Shown here: one piece after another, positions 43,821-52,500 of the stretch
How the letters are laid out: each line of letters opens with the position of its first letter
How positions within the stretch are numbered: the first letter of the stretch is position 1
NCBI GenBank assembly: GCA_947173895.1
Contig: CAMWGU010000011.1
Coordinates: 1 to 62,389 of the forward strand
DNA from: an uncultured Bacteroides sp.
Lineage (GTDB): Bacteria > Bacteroidota > Bacteroidia > Bacteroidales > Bacteroidaceae
Length of the DNA stretch: 62,389 nucleotides
Direction of reading: 5' to 3'
The notes under the pieces: model-generated
The model's input: the letters and a program-made list of their open reading frames with translations, nothing else
What the model was told of the DNA's origin: nothing
Databases searched by the model: none
Made by a program: the position numbers and the translations under genes

Positions 43821-44768
43821 TTATATAATTCTTATTTCTTTAATATTCATATCAATAGGAGCATTATATGAAAAAACATATTTTTTTGCATAAAGCAACC
43901 TTCGAGAATTCAAATGCTCAAGAAAATCTTTGGTCACTTCTCCAAAATAACCATCTAATCTATCAAATTTTGAGAAATATCGTTTATCCCAAATGACTAA
44001 CATTAGATTTGGAGTTAATGGAAATGATGTTTCTACGCCATATCGTGTTAATCCTAAGCATTCATTTCTCTCACAAATATTATCAGCATGTCCAAAAGCG
44101 ACTATTGGACTATCTGAAGTATAAAATGAATTTGTTGAAGAATAAAAGAAACTCCAATAATTATTACACAATTGATTGGAGAATGTGTTAACCAATTCTT
44201 CATTAAGATATGTTGACTTTGCATGATTTACCACCTGATCTACCGAAGCTACAATGTCTAACTTTGCAATATCAGGATTATTTAGTTCTTTCGAGAGACC
44301 ATAAGTAAATAGCCGAATCATTTTCGGCATAACAGAGTCAAACATTTCATTGTTTTGTTTCCTAACTTCTGGTAACCTCATATATTGAATTGCTATATGT
44401 TTAGCAATTTCCTTTCTTTCATGTTCTGCTAATAAGAAGTTCTTTATTTTTTTCTCCAAACAAAATTGTATGCGATTATTTATTCCACTTAATATGGAAG
44501 AAAATGACAATTCTACATTTTTGGCAAAGTAATCTAATTCTATTGACAATTTATTGATGTCACTTTGGCTATTCCTTTTTAAATATTCATCACTAATAGA
44601 ATAGAAATAGTTTTCACCGCATACCTTTTCTACACTTGTCTTTACTTGTTTCTTTGATTTGAGAATATAAGTGTGCAAATACCATGAGTTATTACCTTCA
44701 TGGGCAAATTGCCTCAAATAACATTGAGGAACATAATGATGATATTTGTGAGCTTCACCTTTTGCCAT
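43821..44768 (-). CDS. DUF4238 domain protein
   Basis: The 315 residues start with the family's signature HHYVPQCYLRQFA (residues 10-22) and continue with SVEKVCGENYFYS. Such proteins are scattered in accessory regions, and their activity is unknown. The gene looks AT-rich, unlike its neighbours, begins 14 bases inside the DUF4391 gene and ends 2 bases before mod. It therefore looks like a recently inserted passenger that preserved the operon's tight spacing. An additional anti-phage function is possible but unproven. Confidence 0.78.
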   Translation of the reverse strand: MAKGEAHKYHHYVPQCYLRQFAHEGNNSWYLHTYILKSKKQVKTSVEKVCGENYFYSISDEYLKRNSQSDINKLSIELDYFAKNVELSFSSILSGINNRIQFCLEKKIKNFLLAEHERKEIAKHIAIQYMRLPEVRKQNNEMFDSVMPKMIRLFTYGLSKELNNPDIAKLDIVASVDQVVNHAKSTYLNEELVNTFSNQLCNNYWSFFYSSTNSFYTSDSPIVAFGHADNICERNECLGLTRYGVETSFPLTPNLMLVIWDKRYFSKFDRLDGYFGEVTKDFLEHLNSRRLLYAKKYVFSYNAPIDMNIKEIRII

Positions 44769-45414
44769 ATTGCTTGTTCTTTAATTCTGTAAGTTGTTTG
44801 TGTAGCAAGAACTTCTTTTGAGGTTGTGGTTCTACTGCGATTTTCTTTTCCAAAGCTACTATTTCTTTCTGCAAGGCTTCTTGTTTGGAAGTCTGCTCGA
44901 TTGCCTCTTTAAGTTTTGGGGCATCAGAGGTAATGAGCGTTTCGGCTATTTGTCGAACCAACGATTCATACAGACCATCCATCGTGTGATGATGTAAGTT
45001 GACGGTCATATCTTGTGGTGACATCCACGGAGAGCGATAAGTGCGAATGACTTTGTATTGCAGTTCGGAATTGCCACTTACCGCCTGCTTGTAGTTGATG
45101 AGCATGCAGACCTCTTCCTCATATTTTAGGATAAAGAGCAGGTGACGAGGCATCATCTTGTCGATGAAAACAAAGATGTCATCAGGACATTCCTTGTCTT
45201 TCAGCGGCACGACAAAAACGACTATCTCGTGAACATCAAGCCCATCAGCAATGTTCAGCGTAGAGGGTGCCAGTTTGGCAAACCATTCTATGCTGACCAC
45301 ATCACGAGTGAAGTGTTCTTTCATCCGTGCATTAGCCCCCAGCTTGTCTATGAAAGTCCGCTTGGGAACTATCCTGTTGACCCTCGTTGAGGGTGGGAAG
45401 AGGTGTTGTATCAT
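44755..45414 (-). CDS. DUF4391 domain protein of the type III R-M cluster
   Basis: I take the ATG at 45414 (MIQHLFPPSTRVNRIVPK), two bases after the AlbA_2 stop; an alternative at 45444 would overlap that gene by 28 bases. The 219-residue product matches DUF4391 (YRSPWMSPQDMTVNL near the middle, LYESLVRQIAE) and ends in a charged helical tail. DUF4391 genes accompany helicase and type III R-M genes in many bacteria, but no activity has been assigned to my knowledge. Confidence 0.8.
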   Translation of the reverse strand: MIQHLFPPSTRVNRIVPKRTFIDKLGANARMKEHFTRDVVSIEWFAKLAPSTLNIADGLDVHEIVVFVVPLKDKECPDDIFVFIDKMMPRHLLFILKYEEEVCMLINYKQAVSGNSELQYKVIRTYRSPWMSPQDMTVNLHHHTMDGLYESLVRQIAETLITSDAPKLKEAIEQTSKQEALQKEIVALEKKIAVEPQPQKKFLLHKQLTELKNKQYGKR

Positions 45415-45416
45415 AT

Positions 45417-46895
45417 TTACTCTAATGGTTTTAAGATTACCCAACGCCCATTCTTACGACCACCTTCACGGGCAATAATGCCCTTTGCTTGGAGGTCTGC
45501 GAGATCACGTTTGACAGTTCTTTGTATGCTACTTTCCTTTTGGGACATCTTTTGGGACATCTTTTGGGACATCTTTTGGGACATCTTTTGGGACGTTATT
45601 GTGCAATCCTCTTCTATCATAGACAATATATCTGCCTGTCTATCAGAGATTTCTATTGTGCAGTCTTTTATGCAATCTTTTGTATCATCTTTTGGGACAT
45701 CTTTAGTGCCATTCGCATTATAATCCGGCCTTTTGAATGTCACAGTCACGAAATAACCGTCCGTTGTCCATGTGGGAGTCTCGACATTACGGTAGGCACA
45801 AGCATCGGTGATGCGTTTCACGCCTGAGCCCCATTTCTCAATGTATGAAGTACTGTAAAGCACATTGGCAATGAGTTTGTTGTGTGGATTGGAACTGTGC
45901 GGCTGGGTGATGTTCTCGGCAGTGAGGGGAGGCACGAGATAGCCTGTATTGGTAATCTCGATGCGGTCGTCGTAGATAGCCAAATAGATAGGCAGACAAT
46001 AGCGGCCCCACTCGCGGTGACATAGGCTATTCAAGATACTTTCGCGCAACGCCTCGGCAGGCACTTCCAACCATTCGTCACGTATCAGACCTACTACCTT
46101 GCCGTGCATACTGAGGTGCTTGCGAAAGAAGTTCATCGCCTCGTTGAGCAGCACGAAGATATTACCTTCTGCCTGTTGGGAGTCGATAAACTCATTCTTG
46201 TCTGTACCACGGAAACGTGCCAGACTTATGGAGAGTTGCAGGTACATACCTGTTTCTTTAGTGAACAGTGCCGTTGCAGCATTCAGCAGTTTATTGCCGT
46301 CGAGCAATTTCCATTTGTCCAAAATGTCCTTGATAGGTTCGGTCATGGCGCTCTCCGGCATACGTCCACGCTCCACGCCGAGACGTACCACACCACGAAT
46401 CAGATTCTCGTCGAGTGAGTCAATACTCTTGAAATCAGAAGGCTGACGCTCCCAAGCGAAGAAGTCGGGCTTGCTTTGGCGCAGGCGCAGGTCGAACATA
46501 TCACAAGGCATTTCCTTGGTAGTGCTTTCCACCCGATAATAAGGGCAGCCATGGTAGGTGTAGGGTATGTTTCCCCATAACCAAGCGTCAAAGTGCATGG
46601 CTATCACTTTCTGGTTTGGACGGTCAGGAATGTCAATATATTCTACACGTACATCTACCTGTGGCTCCAAATAACTCAGAGCCTGTGCTATCTCACGCTG
46701 GGTGTTGTCCGTCACCTCCTGACCAAGTATCTTCAAGGATGAGGGTGTTACTCCAAAGATGAGCCATCCGCCTTCGGTGTTCAGAAAGGCACAAGCCGAA
46801 TGCATGCCGTCTTTCAACTCGCCCGTTGTCTTCTTCAGTTCCAACTGGCGGTGCTCGTCATTTTGAATCAATATCTGTAATTCCTCGTATGTCAT
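45417..46895 (-). CDS. AlbA_2/Schlafen-type ATP-binding protein with winged helix and KMSQ repeat linker
   Basis: The 492 residues carry an N-terminal AlbA_2 (Schlafen-related) domain (HRQLELKKTTGEL, residues 16-28; FLNTEGGWLIFGV). A HATPase-like region follows (RESILNSLCHREWGR and IYDDRIEITNTGYL, about 285-325), then a linker containing four tandem KMSQ units (about 438-454), and a C-terminal winged helix (IQRTVKRDLADLQAKGIIARE). The linker is encoded by a 12-bp tandem array, so its length could vary without frameshift. It lies between the helicase (6-base gap) and DUF4391. It is a putative DNA-binding ATPase of the defence cluster; the exact role is unknown. Confidence 0.82.
   Translation of the reverse strand: MTYEELQILIQNDEHRQLELKKTTGELKDGMHSACAFLNTEGGWLIFGVTPSSLKILGQEVTDNTQREIAQALSYLEPQVDVRVEYIDIPDRPNQKVIAMHFDAWLWGNIPYTYHGCPYYRVESTTKEMPCDMFDLRLRQSKPDFFAWERQPSDFKSIDSLDENLIRGVVRLGVERGRMPESAMTEPIKDILDKWKLLDGNKLLNAATALFTKETGMYLQLSISLARFRGTDKNEFIDSQQAEGNIFVLLNEAMNFFRKHLSMHGKVVGLIRDEWLEVPAEALRESILNSLCHREWGRYCLPIYLAIYDDRIEITNTGYLVPPLTAENITQPHSSNPHNKLIANVLYSTSYIEKWGSGVKRITDACAYRNVETPTWTTDGYFVTVTFKRPDYNANGTKDVPKDDTKDCIKDCTIEISDRQADILSMIEEDCTITSQKMSQKMSQKMSQKMSQKESSIQRTVKRDLADLQAKGIIAREGGRKNGRWVILKPLE
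45539..45595. repeat. 12-bp coding minisatellite
   Basis: Four full plus one partial copy of TTTGGGACATCT occur in direct tandem, on the minus strand encoding repeated SQKM/KMSQ. A lone related unit appears near 45682-45695. Because 12 is a multiple of three, copy-number change would only alter linker length. Confidence 0.9.
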
Positions 46896-46901
46896 ATTTC
46901 G

Positions 46902-49900
46902 CTACTTTATTATCAAAAAGGTTATCAACTCGAAATCATCCAGACCTTTAATCTCTCCACTTAGGGCTGTTGTCTCGCCTTCGGAGAAAAGACTTTCTAT
47001 GTCTGATTCCTGTTTTATGGTTACGATGCTGTCAATTGCAGCATGTAGAAGACGGCTATAATGCTTCATATCACCTCCGTCCTTTGTCTCACGGTTCACC
47101 GCAGTACAAAGAGCATGGTCATACTCTTTCTTATCACGACATACGGTACGCATGATGTCGAGCAACTGCTTGGGATGCAAGTGGTCACAAATCACCTCTC
47201 TGTCATTAGAAAGATAAACCATATAGAAAGGATGAAGCAGATTCTTGTGGTCGATGTTCACGGAATTGTTTCTGTTCTTCAACACGAACATCACTCCAGG
47301 CTTGGCAAGAGACGAACTGCCTACCACGGCATTCAGGCCGAAGGGAGCGTGTTCTATATCGGGATGCTCTTTGAGATAACTCAACAGGTCAAGTCGGAAC
47401 TCATTGAGTCCCAAGTCCATGATATTGATGCCTGTGTCCATGTCCTCGATGTCCATCACCTCATTCTGTAGTTTCTTCAACTGTCCGAGCCGATATTCAA
47501 GGTCTGCCTCTTCACCGATACTCAATGGGTTGCCCGTACCGGCGGCCGTGAGGATGGTGGCTTTCATACGGCTCTCCACACGTCCTTTCAGTTGGATATA
47601 GTCATCCAGTTCCATGTCGGGCCAGTAGTTTACCAACTGTATCTGCTTGTTCTTTGAACCGATACGGTCGATACGTCCGAACCGCTGTATGATGCGGACT
47701 GGATTCCAGTGTATGTCGTAGTTGATGAGATAGTCGCAGTCCTGCAAGTTCTGTCCTTCGCTGATACAGTCGGTGGCAATGAGTATGTCTATTTCTTCCT
47801 TGGCATCAGGATAAATGGCTGCACGGTCTTTAGAAAGTGGCGAGAAATAGGTGAGGATATTGTTGAAACTCAATGGAAACTTATTGATGGTGCAACGTCC
47901 TTCGGTGGAACCCGTAATTAACGCCGTATTCAATCCGCAGTCGTTCTTGATGGTGCCAGCCAATTGTTCGTAAAGATAGTTGGCGGTGTCGGAAAAAGCG
48001 GTGAATATCAACGCCTTCTTGTTATCGCCATTGATGGGATGCTCAAACTTGTCTTTCAAGTCAGCGAGAAGCATTTGCAGTTTGCTGTCGTGCATCGGAG
48101 TAATGTCTTTGAGCATCAACAGCAGGAGTTCCAGACGTTCGAGGTCTGCCGACAAATCCCTGCGCCAACTGACATAATCCATATCGGCGAGACTAATCTT
48201 TGACTTCTTTGTGGCGAAGGGAACGGTGTCGCCATACTCGAAGTCCAACTCTGCCACCAATCCGAAAGCATCCACAGAGGCTGAACCATGCTTATCGTCG
48301 TAGTCATCAATCACGCGGATGGTCTCACGGATATACTCACTGATACGTGTCAGTGTGAGGCGGAAAGAGTTGACAGAACTTTCCAGGCGTTTCAGCAGAT
48401 TGGTGGCCATCAGTTTGCGCAATCCCTTCTCTCTGCCGTCTATGGAGAGTCCTTCTCCTTCATAATCTATCGAATAGGTACCCTTGGCACTGTCAAAGAG
48501 ATAGAGCGACGGGGTATAGATAGAGAGATTGAGCGAATTGAGCTGTTCGGCAATGTCGCTGAAATTGATGGCACTGTCCAAGTTGGTAAGACTCGGACGG
48601 CGGGACAGCGGGACAAGACGCTTGGGAAACTCGCCAATGTCCTTCGTGTCGTAGTACTTCACGATATGACTGCGGCTGCGGGCAATGGTCACTGCATCAA
48701 GCAACTGGAAGAAGTCGAAGTGCAGGCTGGAAAGGAGTTTTTCAGTTGTACGCTGTTCTGACGGAAGTTTCGCCCACTTGTTGTAGGCGGTTTGCGCATT
48801 TCGGAATACCTCGTCCACATTGCGGTCCAAGTCGAGTGCGTCATCAATGTTCTCCGTGCGTCCCTCGTATGCCAGTTGAAGCTGGTTCTTCAAGTCGTTG
48901 AAACGATTGTCGACAGGGGTGGCACTAAGCATCAGCACCTTAGTCTTGACACCCGAACGGATTACCTTGTTCATCAGACGCTGATAACGATTCTCCTTCT
49001 TGAAACCCGTCTCTTCCTCTTCGTCATCATCAATATTGCCTCCATTGCGGAAGTTATGGCTTTCGTCAATCACAATCAGGTCGTAGTTGCCCCAATTGAT
49101 ATGCTCCAAATCCAGTCCGTTGCTCGTGCCACGGTCTCTGGAAAGGTCGGAATGGAAGAGAATGTCGTAGCGCAAGCGGTCGGCGGCAATGGGATTGTTC
49201 TTGTAGTTGGCACGGAAGGTATGCCAGTTGTCGTTCAGTTTCTTCGGACACAGCACAAGTACCGACTTATTGCGGTTTTCATAATACTTTACCACCGCCA
49301 ACGCAGTAAAGGTTTTACCCAGTCCCACACTGTCGGCAAGGATGCAGCCGTTATATCGTTCCAACTTATTGATGATGGCAAGTGCGGCATCCTTCTGGAA
49401 ATTGTATAGTTTGTTCCAGATGACACTGTTCTTGAAACCAGTGCGCTCATTGGGCAGCACATCCTCGGATATGTCTTCCAAAAACTCATTGAAAATATTG
49501 TAAAGCGCGAGGAAATAGATGTATTCCGGGGCATTCTCCTGATATACGGTGTCAATGTACTCCAGCACACGGTCGGTAACGTCAGAGAATTTTTCCGTAT
49601 TCTCCCATTGCTCATTGAAGATAGAGAGGTATGCCTCCGCTGTAGGCGAGGAAAGAACGTTGACGATGTTATAGACCTCGTTGCCCCTTTCGCATCCTAT
49701 CTGTGTGGTGGTAAACTCATTGAACGGCAGATAGACATGAGACATGTCCTGCCCTTGCACATGGAGGAAGCCACCCATCTGCTCCTGAGAGAAATTGGAA
49801 CGGAACTTCACTTTTCGCCTTATCCAGTCGGCACATTCCTTGGCAATGGCTTTCTGCGAGAGCTGGTTGCGCAGACGAATCTCAAAGTCAGTGCCATAGA

Positions 49901-50159
49901 GATTGCGCTCACGGTTGAGTTTAGGAATATAGAACTCCCTCTTTTCCTTCTTTGCCTTATCCTTGATAAAGGTGGGAGAGGTAAAAATGAACCTTAGTTC
50001 ATCTATCTGTTCCAATTCTGCTTTCAGAGTTTCGTAGGCATAGATGGAAAAAGAAGCGGCAGCAATAGATATACGAGGCTGCGCTGACAACCTCTGTCTG
50101 AGGTCATCAACTACTCTCTCTGTTATATTGTTTATTAACTTCGGCAGCTCCATTGTCAA
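46902..50159 (-). CDS. SNF2-type helicase with degenerate PLD-like N-terminal domain
   Basis: The 1085 residues open with a PLD-like domain (SIAAASFSIYAYETLKAEL; LRFIFTSPTF), but the HxKxxxxD catalytic signature is not recognisable. A SNF2/superfamily 2 helicase follows: DSVGLGKT (276-283), DESH (365-368), LSATPVDN, and the late QRFGRIDRIGS. It probably translocates on DNA. With the neighbouring ATPase, methyltransferase and Res genes it resembles helicase-methylase-ATPase type defence loci. Whether it works with Mod/Res or forms a separate system with the AlbA_2 and DUF4391 proteins is unclear. Confidence 0.85.
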   Translation of the reverse strand: MTMELPKLINNITERVVDDLRQRLSAQPRISIAAASFSIYAYETLKAELEQIDELRFIFTSPTFIKDKAKKEKREFYIPKLNRERNLYGTDFEIRLRNQLSQKAIAKECADWIRRKVKFRSNFSQEQMGGFLHVQGQDMSHVYLPFNEFTTTQIGCERGNEVYNIVNVLSSPTAEAYLSIFNEQWENTEKFSDVTDRVLEYIDTVYQENAPEYIYFLALYNIFNEFLEDISEDVLPNERTGFKNSVIWNKLYNFQKDAALAIINKLERYNGCILADSVGLGKTFTALAVVKYYENRNKSVLVLCPKKLNDNWHTFRANYKNNPIAADRLRYDILFHSDLSRDRGTSNGLDLEHINWGNYDLIVIDESHNFRNGGNIDDDEEEETGFKKENRYQRLMNKVIRSGVKTKVLMLSATPVDNRFNDLKNQLQLAYEGRTENIDDALDLDRNVDEVFRNAQTAYNKWAKLPSEQRTTEKLLSSLHFDFFQLLDAVTIARSRSHIVKYYDTKDIGEFPKRLVPLSRRPSLTNLDSAINFSDIAEQLNSLNLSIYTPSLYLFDSAKGTYSIDYEGEGLSIDGREKGLRKLMATNLLKRLESSVNSFRLTLTRISEYIRETIRVIDDYDDKHGSASVDAFGLVAELDFEYGDTVPFATKKSKISLADMDYVSWRRDLSADLERLELLLLMLKDITPMHDSKLQMLLADLKDKFEHPINGDNKKALIFTAFSDTANYLYEQLAGTIKNDCGLNTALITGSTEGRCTINKFPLSFNNILTYFSPLSKDRAAIYPDAKEEIDILIATDCISEGQNLQDCDYLINYDIHWNPVRIIQRFGRIDRIGSKNKQIQLVNYWPDMELDDYIQLKGRVESRMKATILTAAGTGNPLSIGEEADLEYRLGQLKKLQNEVMDIEDMDTGINIMDLGLNEFRLDLLSYLKEHPDIEHAPFGLNAVVGSSSLAKPGVMFVLKNRNNSVNIDHKNLLHPFYMVYLSNDREVICDHLHPKQLLDIMRTVCRDKKEYDHALCTAVNRETKDGGDMKHYSRLLHAAIDSIVTIKQESDIESLFSEGETTALSGEIKGLDDFELITFLIIK

Positions 50160-50173
50160 ACCTTTTTTGTTAT

Positions 50174-50428
50174 CTATAACGTAAACTCCTTTGGCAACTT
50201 GATGTAAGTCGCATTTTCATTCCGTGAAGACCACAACAGCTCTTTTACATCCACTTCCAATACCTCCGCTATCTTCAACAGCATTTCCAGCGAAGGCTGT
50301 GCATTGTTGGTACACCACTTGGAGACAGTGGCCTGATCTTTATTCAACTGTTCTGCCAGCCATTTGCCTGTACGCTTCTTTTCTACTAGTACGATTTTTA
50401 ATCGATTGATGTCTTTGTTTGATGCCAT
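50174..50428 (-). CDS. XRE-family helix-turn-helix regulator
   Basis: The ATG at 50428 gives 84 residues; a TTG at 50437 would add three. The HTH_XRE fold is clear: KWLAEQLNKDQATVSKWCTN (about residues 22-41), followed by PSLEMLLKIAEVLEVDVKEL. It is the first gene of the defence operon, 14 bases ahead of the helicase, with the operon promoter immediately upstream. Autoregulation of the whole operon is the natural inference, as for controller proteins of R-M systems. Confidence 0.88.
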   Translation of the reverse strand: MASNKDINRLKIVLVEKKRTGKWLAEQLNKDQATVSKWCTNNAQPSLEMLLKIAEVLEVDVKELLWSSRNENATYIKLPKEFTL

Positions 50429-50457
50429 GATGCGCAAAAAAAATCTTGTTACAGAAG

Positions 50458-50491
50458 CAAAAGTAATAAATATATTTTAATAACATTCAAA
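50458..50491 (-). promoter_or_regulatory. Promoter of the ten-gene defence operon
   Basis: The minus-strand TTTG (50488-50491), a 22-base spacer and TACTTTTG (50458-50465) lie 30 bases before the XRE start. The segment is very AT-rich. It is the only consensus-like promoter I found for the operon. Confidence 0.6.
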
Positions 50492-50585
50492 ACAATATGT
50501 AATATTACAAATAAATTTGCGAATAAGGCAAATAATTGTATTGTAATGGTCAACAAATATGATTAGTGAGTCCCATTTTGATTAT

Positions 50586-50766
50586 TTAGAATACTTTTTT
50601 CAGCTTCGATATCCATTTACTTTTTGAGAAACTTTCAAAAGAGGCGACTCTGTTTTCGTTTCTTAATATGGTGTTTTCCTGCTCCAATTTGGCGATTCTT
50701 TCTGTAAGCATCTGCTTTTTGTCAGTCAATAATTGTGCTTTATGTTTCTGTTCTGTGAGTATATAT
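50586..50766 (-). pseudogene. Coiled-coil gene 3' fragment interrupted by the insertion sequence
   Basis: A minus-strand frame of 60 codons (LTEQKHKAQLLTDKKQ, then LEQENTILRNENR, ending WISKLKKVF and TAA at 50586-50588) is open right up to the left inverted repeat of the IS. It has a coiled-coil character with good codon structure, so it is the end of a gene whose beginning was removed. The missing part is not found beyond the IS, implying deletion as well as insertion. I do not recognise the family. Confidence 0.55.
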
Positions 50767-50833
50767 GGGTCAGCGGATATTTCCAGTTGGTCGTTCTTTC
50801 TTTTACATTATATTTTTTACCTTTGCGGCATGA

Positions 50834-51040
50834 AACCTGATCATCTCCTATGGTTTCGGCGCTTATCATGTCATTCAAGATTATCCGCTTCGGGGTCGTC
50901 CGACCTATCTTCATGTGCGTAAACGTAAATGGCTTGACAAGTCATCCAATGAGATCTTCAGTTACGATTGGGATTTATCGGAATTTGAGGGTACACGGCT
51001 CAACGAAGAGTTTGTGCTTTTTTTAAAAGAAGGAGATTGA
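50834..51040 (+). pseudogene. ISAon1-type transposase N-terminal-region protein, 5'-truncated
   Basis: The frame contains IQDYPLRGRPTYLHVRKRKW and WDLSEFEGTRLNEEFVLFLKE, typical of the short first ORF of ISAon1-like elements. The usual N-terminus is missing, and the frame opens after a stop at 50831 without a good start. Confidence 0.65.
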
Positions 51041-52055
51041 GTCCACTCCTGTCAGCATCTGCACTTTGGCGGAACGTTACGGTGTAAAAAGGCAGACCCT
51101 GCGCAAACAATACAAGGAAAAGCTCAGCAATTACCGTAAGTGGTCTCAACTGGAGCATGCGCACGATTATATTCTTTATCCTGAAAACATAGGAGAAAAC
51201 CTTTCTTTGGATGAGACTTGTCTGAGCAACGGTGATGTCTATACCATTCTGACCAATAAGGCAGCCAAAGGACGTAAAGGCGCTTTGGTTACAATGGTCC
51301 GTGGAGTGGGCACGGACTCGGTAAGCGGTATCTTACGCAAACTTCCGCATAAGAAGCGTTTGTCAGTCAAGACAGTCACCACCGATTTATCCTCGACCAT
51401 GATGCTGACAGTCAGAAAGGCCTTTCCGGCGGCCAAGCTGATCAATGATCGGTTTCATGTGCAGCAGCTCATGTCGGAAGCTGTTGACCAGTTAAGAATA
51501 TGTTATCGCTGGGAAGTTCTTGATGCGGAGAACCAGGCCATCAAAAAGCATCGTCAAAAGAGGAAGGAGGCAAAGAACCAAGCGGAAAAGGACAGCATTG
51601 GGAAGTGAGAACCGGAAAGAATGGAAAATGGGGAAACTTTGCCGCAGATACTGAGTAGAAGCAAACACATCATATTGAAGCACTGGAGTAAATGGAATGA
51701 GCAGCAAACCGCCCGGGCTGCTATTCTCTTTGACAGATTCCCGAAACTACAGGAAGGCTATAGCCTTAGCATGAAATTGACGGAAATCTTCAACAAAAAA
51801 TCCAAGCCTGACAAGGCGAGACTGGATTTGGCCAGATGGTACAATGAAGTGGAGAAGTTTGACTGTCTGGAATTCAACAAGGTGCTTGATACGTTTTCAA
51901 ACCATAGCACCACTATCATTAACTATTTTGAAAAACGGCTGACAAATGCGTCTGCGGAATCTTTCAATGTAAAAATAAAGGCGTTTAGAAGTCAGTTGAG
52001 AGGAGTGACTGATGTAAAGTTCTTCATGTTCAGATTGGCTACATTGTATGCTTAG
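51027..52055 (+). pseudogene. ISL3-family DDE transposase with in-frame stop
   Basis: Two stretches in one frame (to 51608 and from 51609) are separated by a single TGA at 51606-51608, so the gene is broken by a nonsense codon. The DDE catalytic core is visible: LSLDETCLS (first Asp), TTDLSSTM (second Asp) and NDRFHVQQL. The C-terminal half carries the family's ANAxSFN-type motif (TNASAESFNVKIKAFR) with the final Glu. Translation would probably need frameshifting from the preceding short frame. It is inactive as written. Confidence 0.8.
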
Positions 52056-52155
52056 AGGAAATGGATACAACCGGAAATATCCGCTGATCCAAAAGAGTGC
52101 AACTCATTGAGCCACACTTATTTTTACTATTTATCGTTTCGGATAGTTATCTATC

Positions 52156-52449
52156 TTACTTCACCTCCTCATAATCCACATATTCTCCTTCGTCATCATC
52201 GAAGATTTTCTTTCGACCGTTTGATGAATGAGAGTGCTTTCGTGATGTGGCAGAAGAATAGGTGGTTTCTGTAAAATTATCATTATAGCTATTGTAAGTA
52301 CTTCTCTTTTCCTGTCTTTCAGAACCGAAAGAAGTTTCAAATGTGTTTCTGCCTATTCCAAATATCTTTAGAATTTTACTCAGTATAGCAAAGCCGATAA
52401 AGATAATCAGCAAAAAAGGTATAAGTATAAAAACTAAAACTCCAAACAT
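52156..52449 (-). CDS. DUF4834 small membrane protein
   Basis: The 97-residue protein has one strong N-terminal membrane helix (LVFILIPFLLIIFIGFAIL) followed by a polar, Ser/Asn-rich tail ending in an acidic DDDEGEYVDYEE, as in the Bacteroidales DUF4834 family. It lies 51 bases after pssA on the same strand. Its role is unknown. Confidence 0.75.
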   Translation of the reverse strand: MFGVLVFILIPFLLIIFIGFAILSKILKIFGIGRNTFETSFGSERQEKRSTYNSYNDNFTETTYSSATSRKHSHSSNGRKKIFDDDEGEYVDYEEVK

Positions 52450-52500
52450 AGCAATTCTTTTTTATATGTTACATTACAACAACTGTGCCACGCTTATTGT

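Larger units (their letters stand above)
50767..52091 (+). mobile_element. Defective ISL3-family (ISAon1-like) insertion sequence
   Basis: The left end (50767-50790) and right end (52069-52091) are near-perfect inverted repeats (GGGTCAGCGGATATTTCCAG against CCGGAAATATCCGCTGATCC). Inside are a truncated first frame and a transposase with an internal stop. The N-terminal part of the first frame is deleted. The flanking 8-mers (GTATATAT and AAAAGAGT) do not match, so no target duplication remains. A right-end fragment of a related copy lies at 117-216. Confidence 0.85.

Noticed and set aside
45539-45595. Tandem 12-bp units as a CRISPR-like array
   Set aside because: The units are contiguous with no spacers and are translated in frame as KMSQ; it is a coding minisatellite.
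46902-50159. An active PLD nuclease on the helicase
   Set aside because: No HxKxxxxD motif could be found in the N-terminal region; it is described as degenerate.
32390-52155. Attachment-site repeats flanking the defence island
   Set aside because: Only a short similarity (ACCTCCTCA) was seen at the two edges, one of them inside the DUF4834 coding end; no integrase is present.
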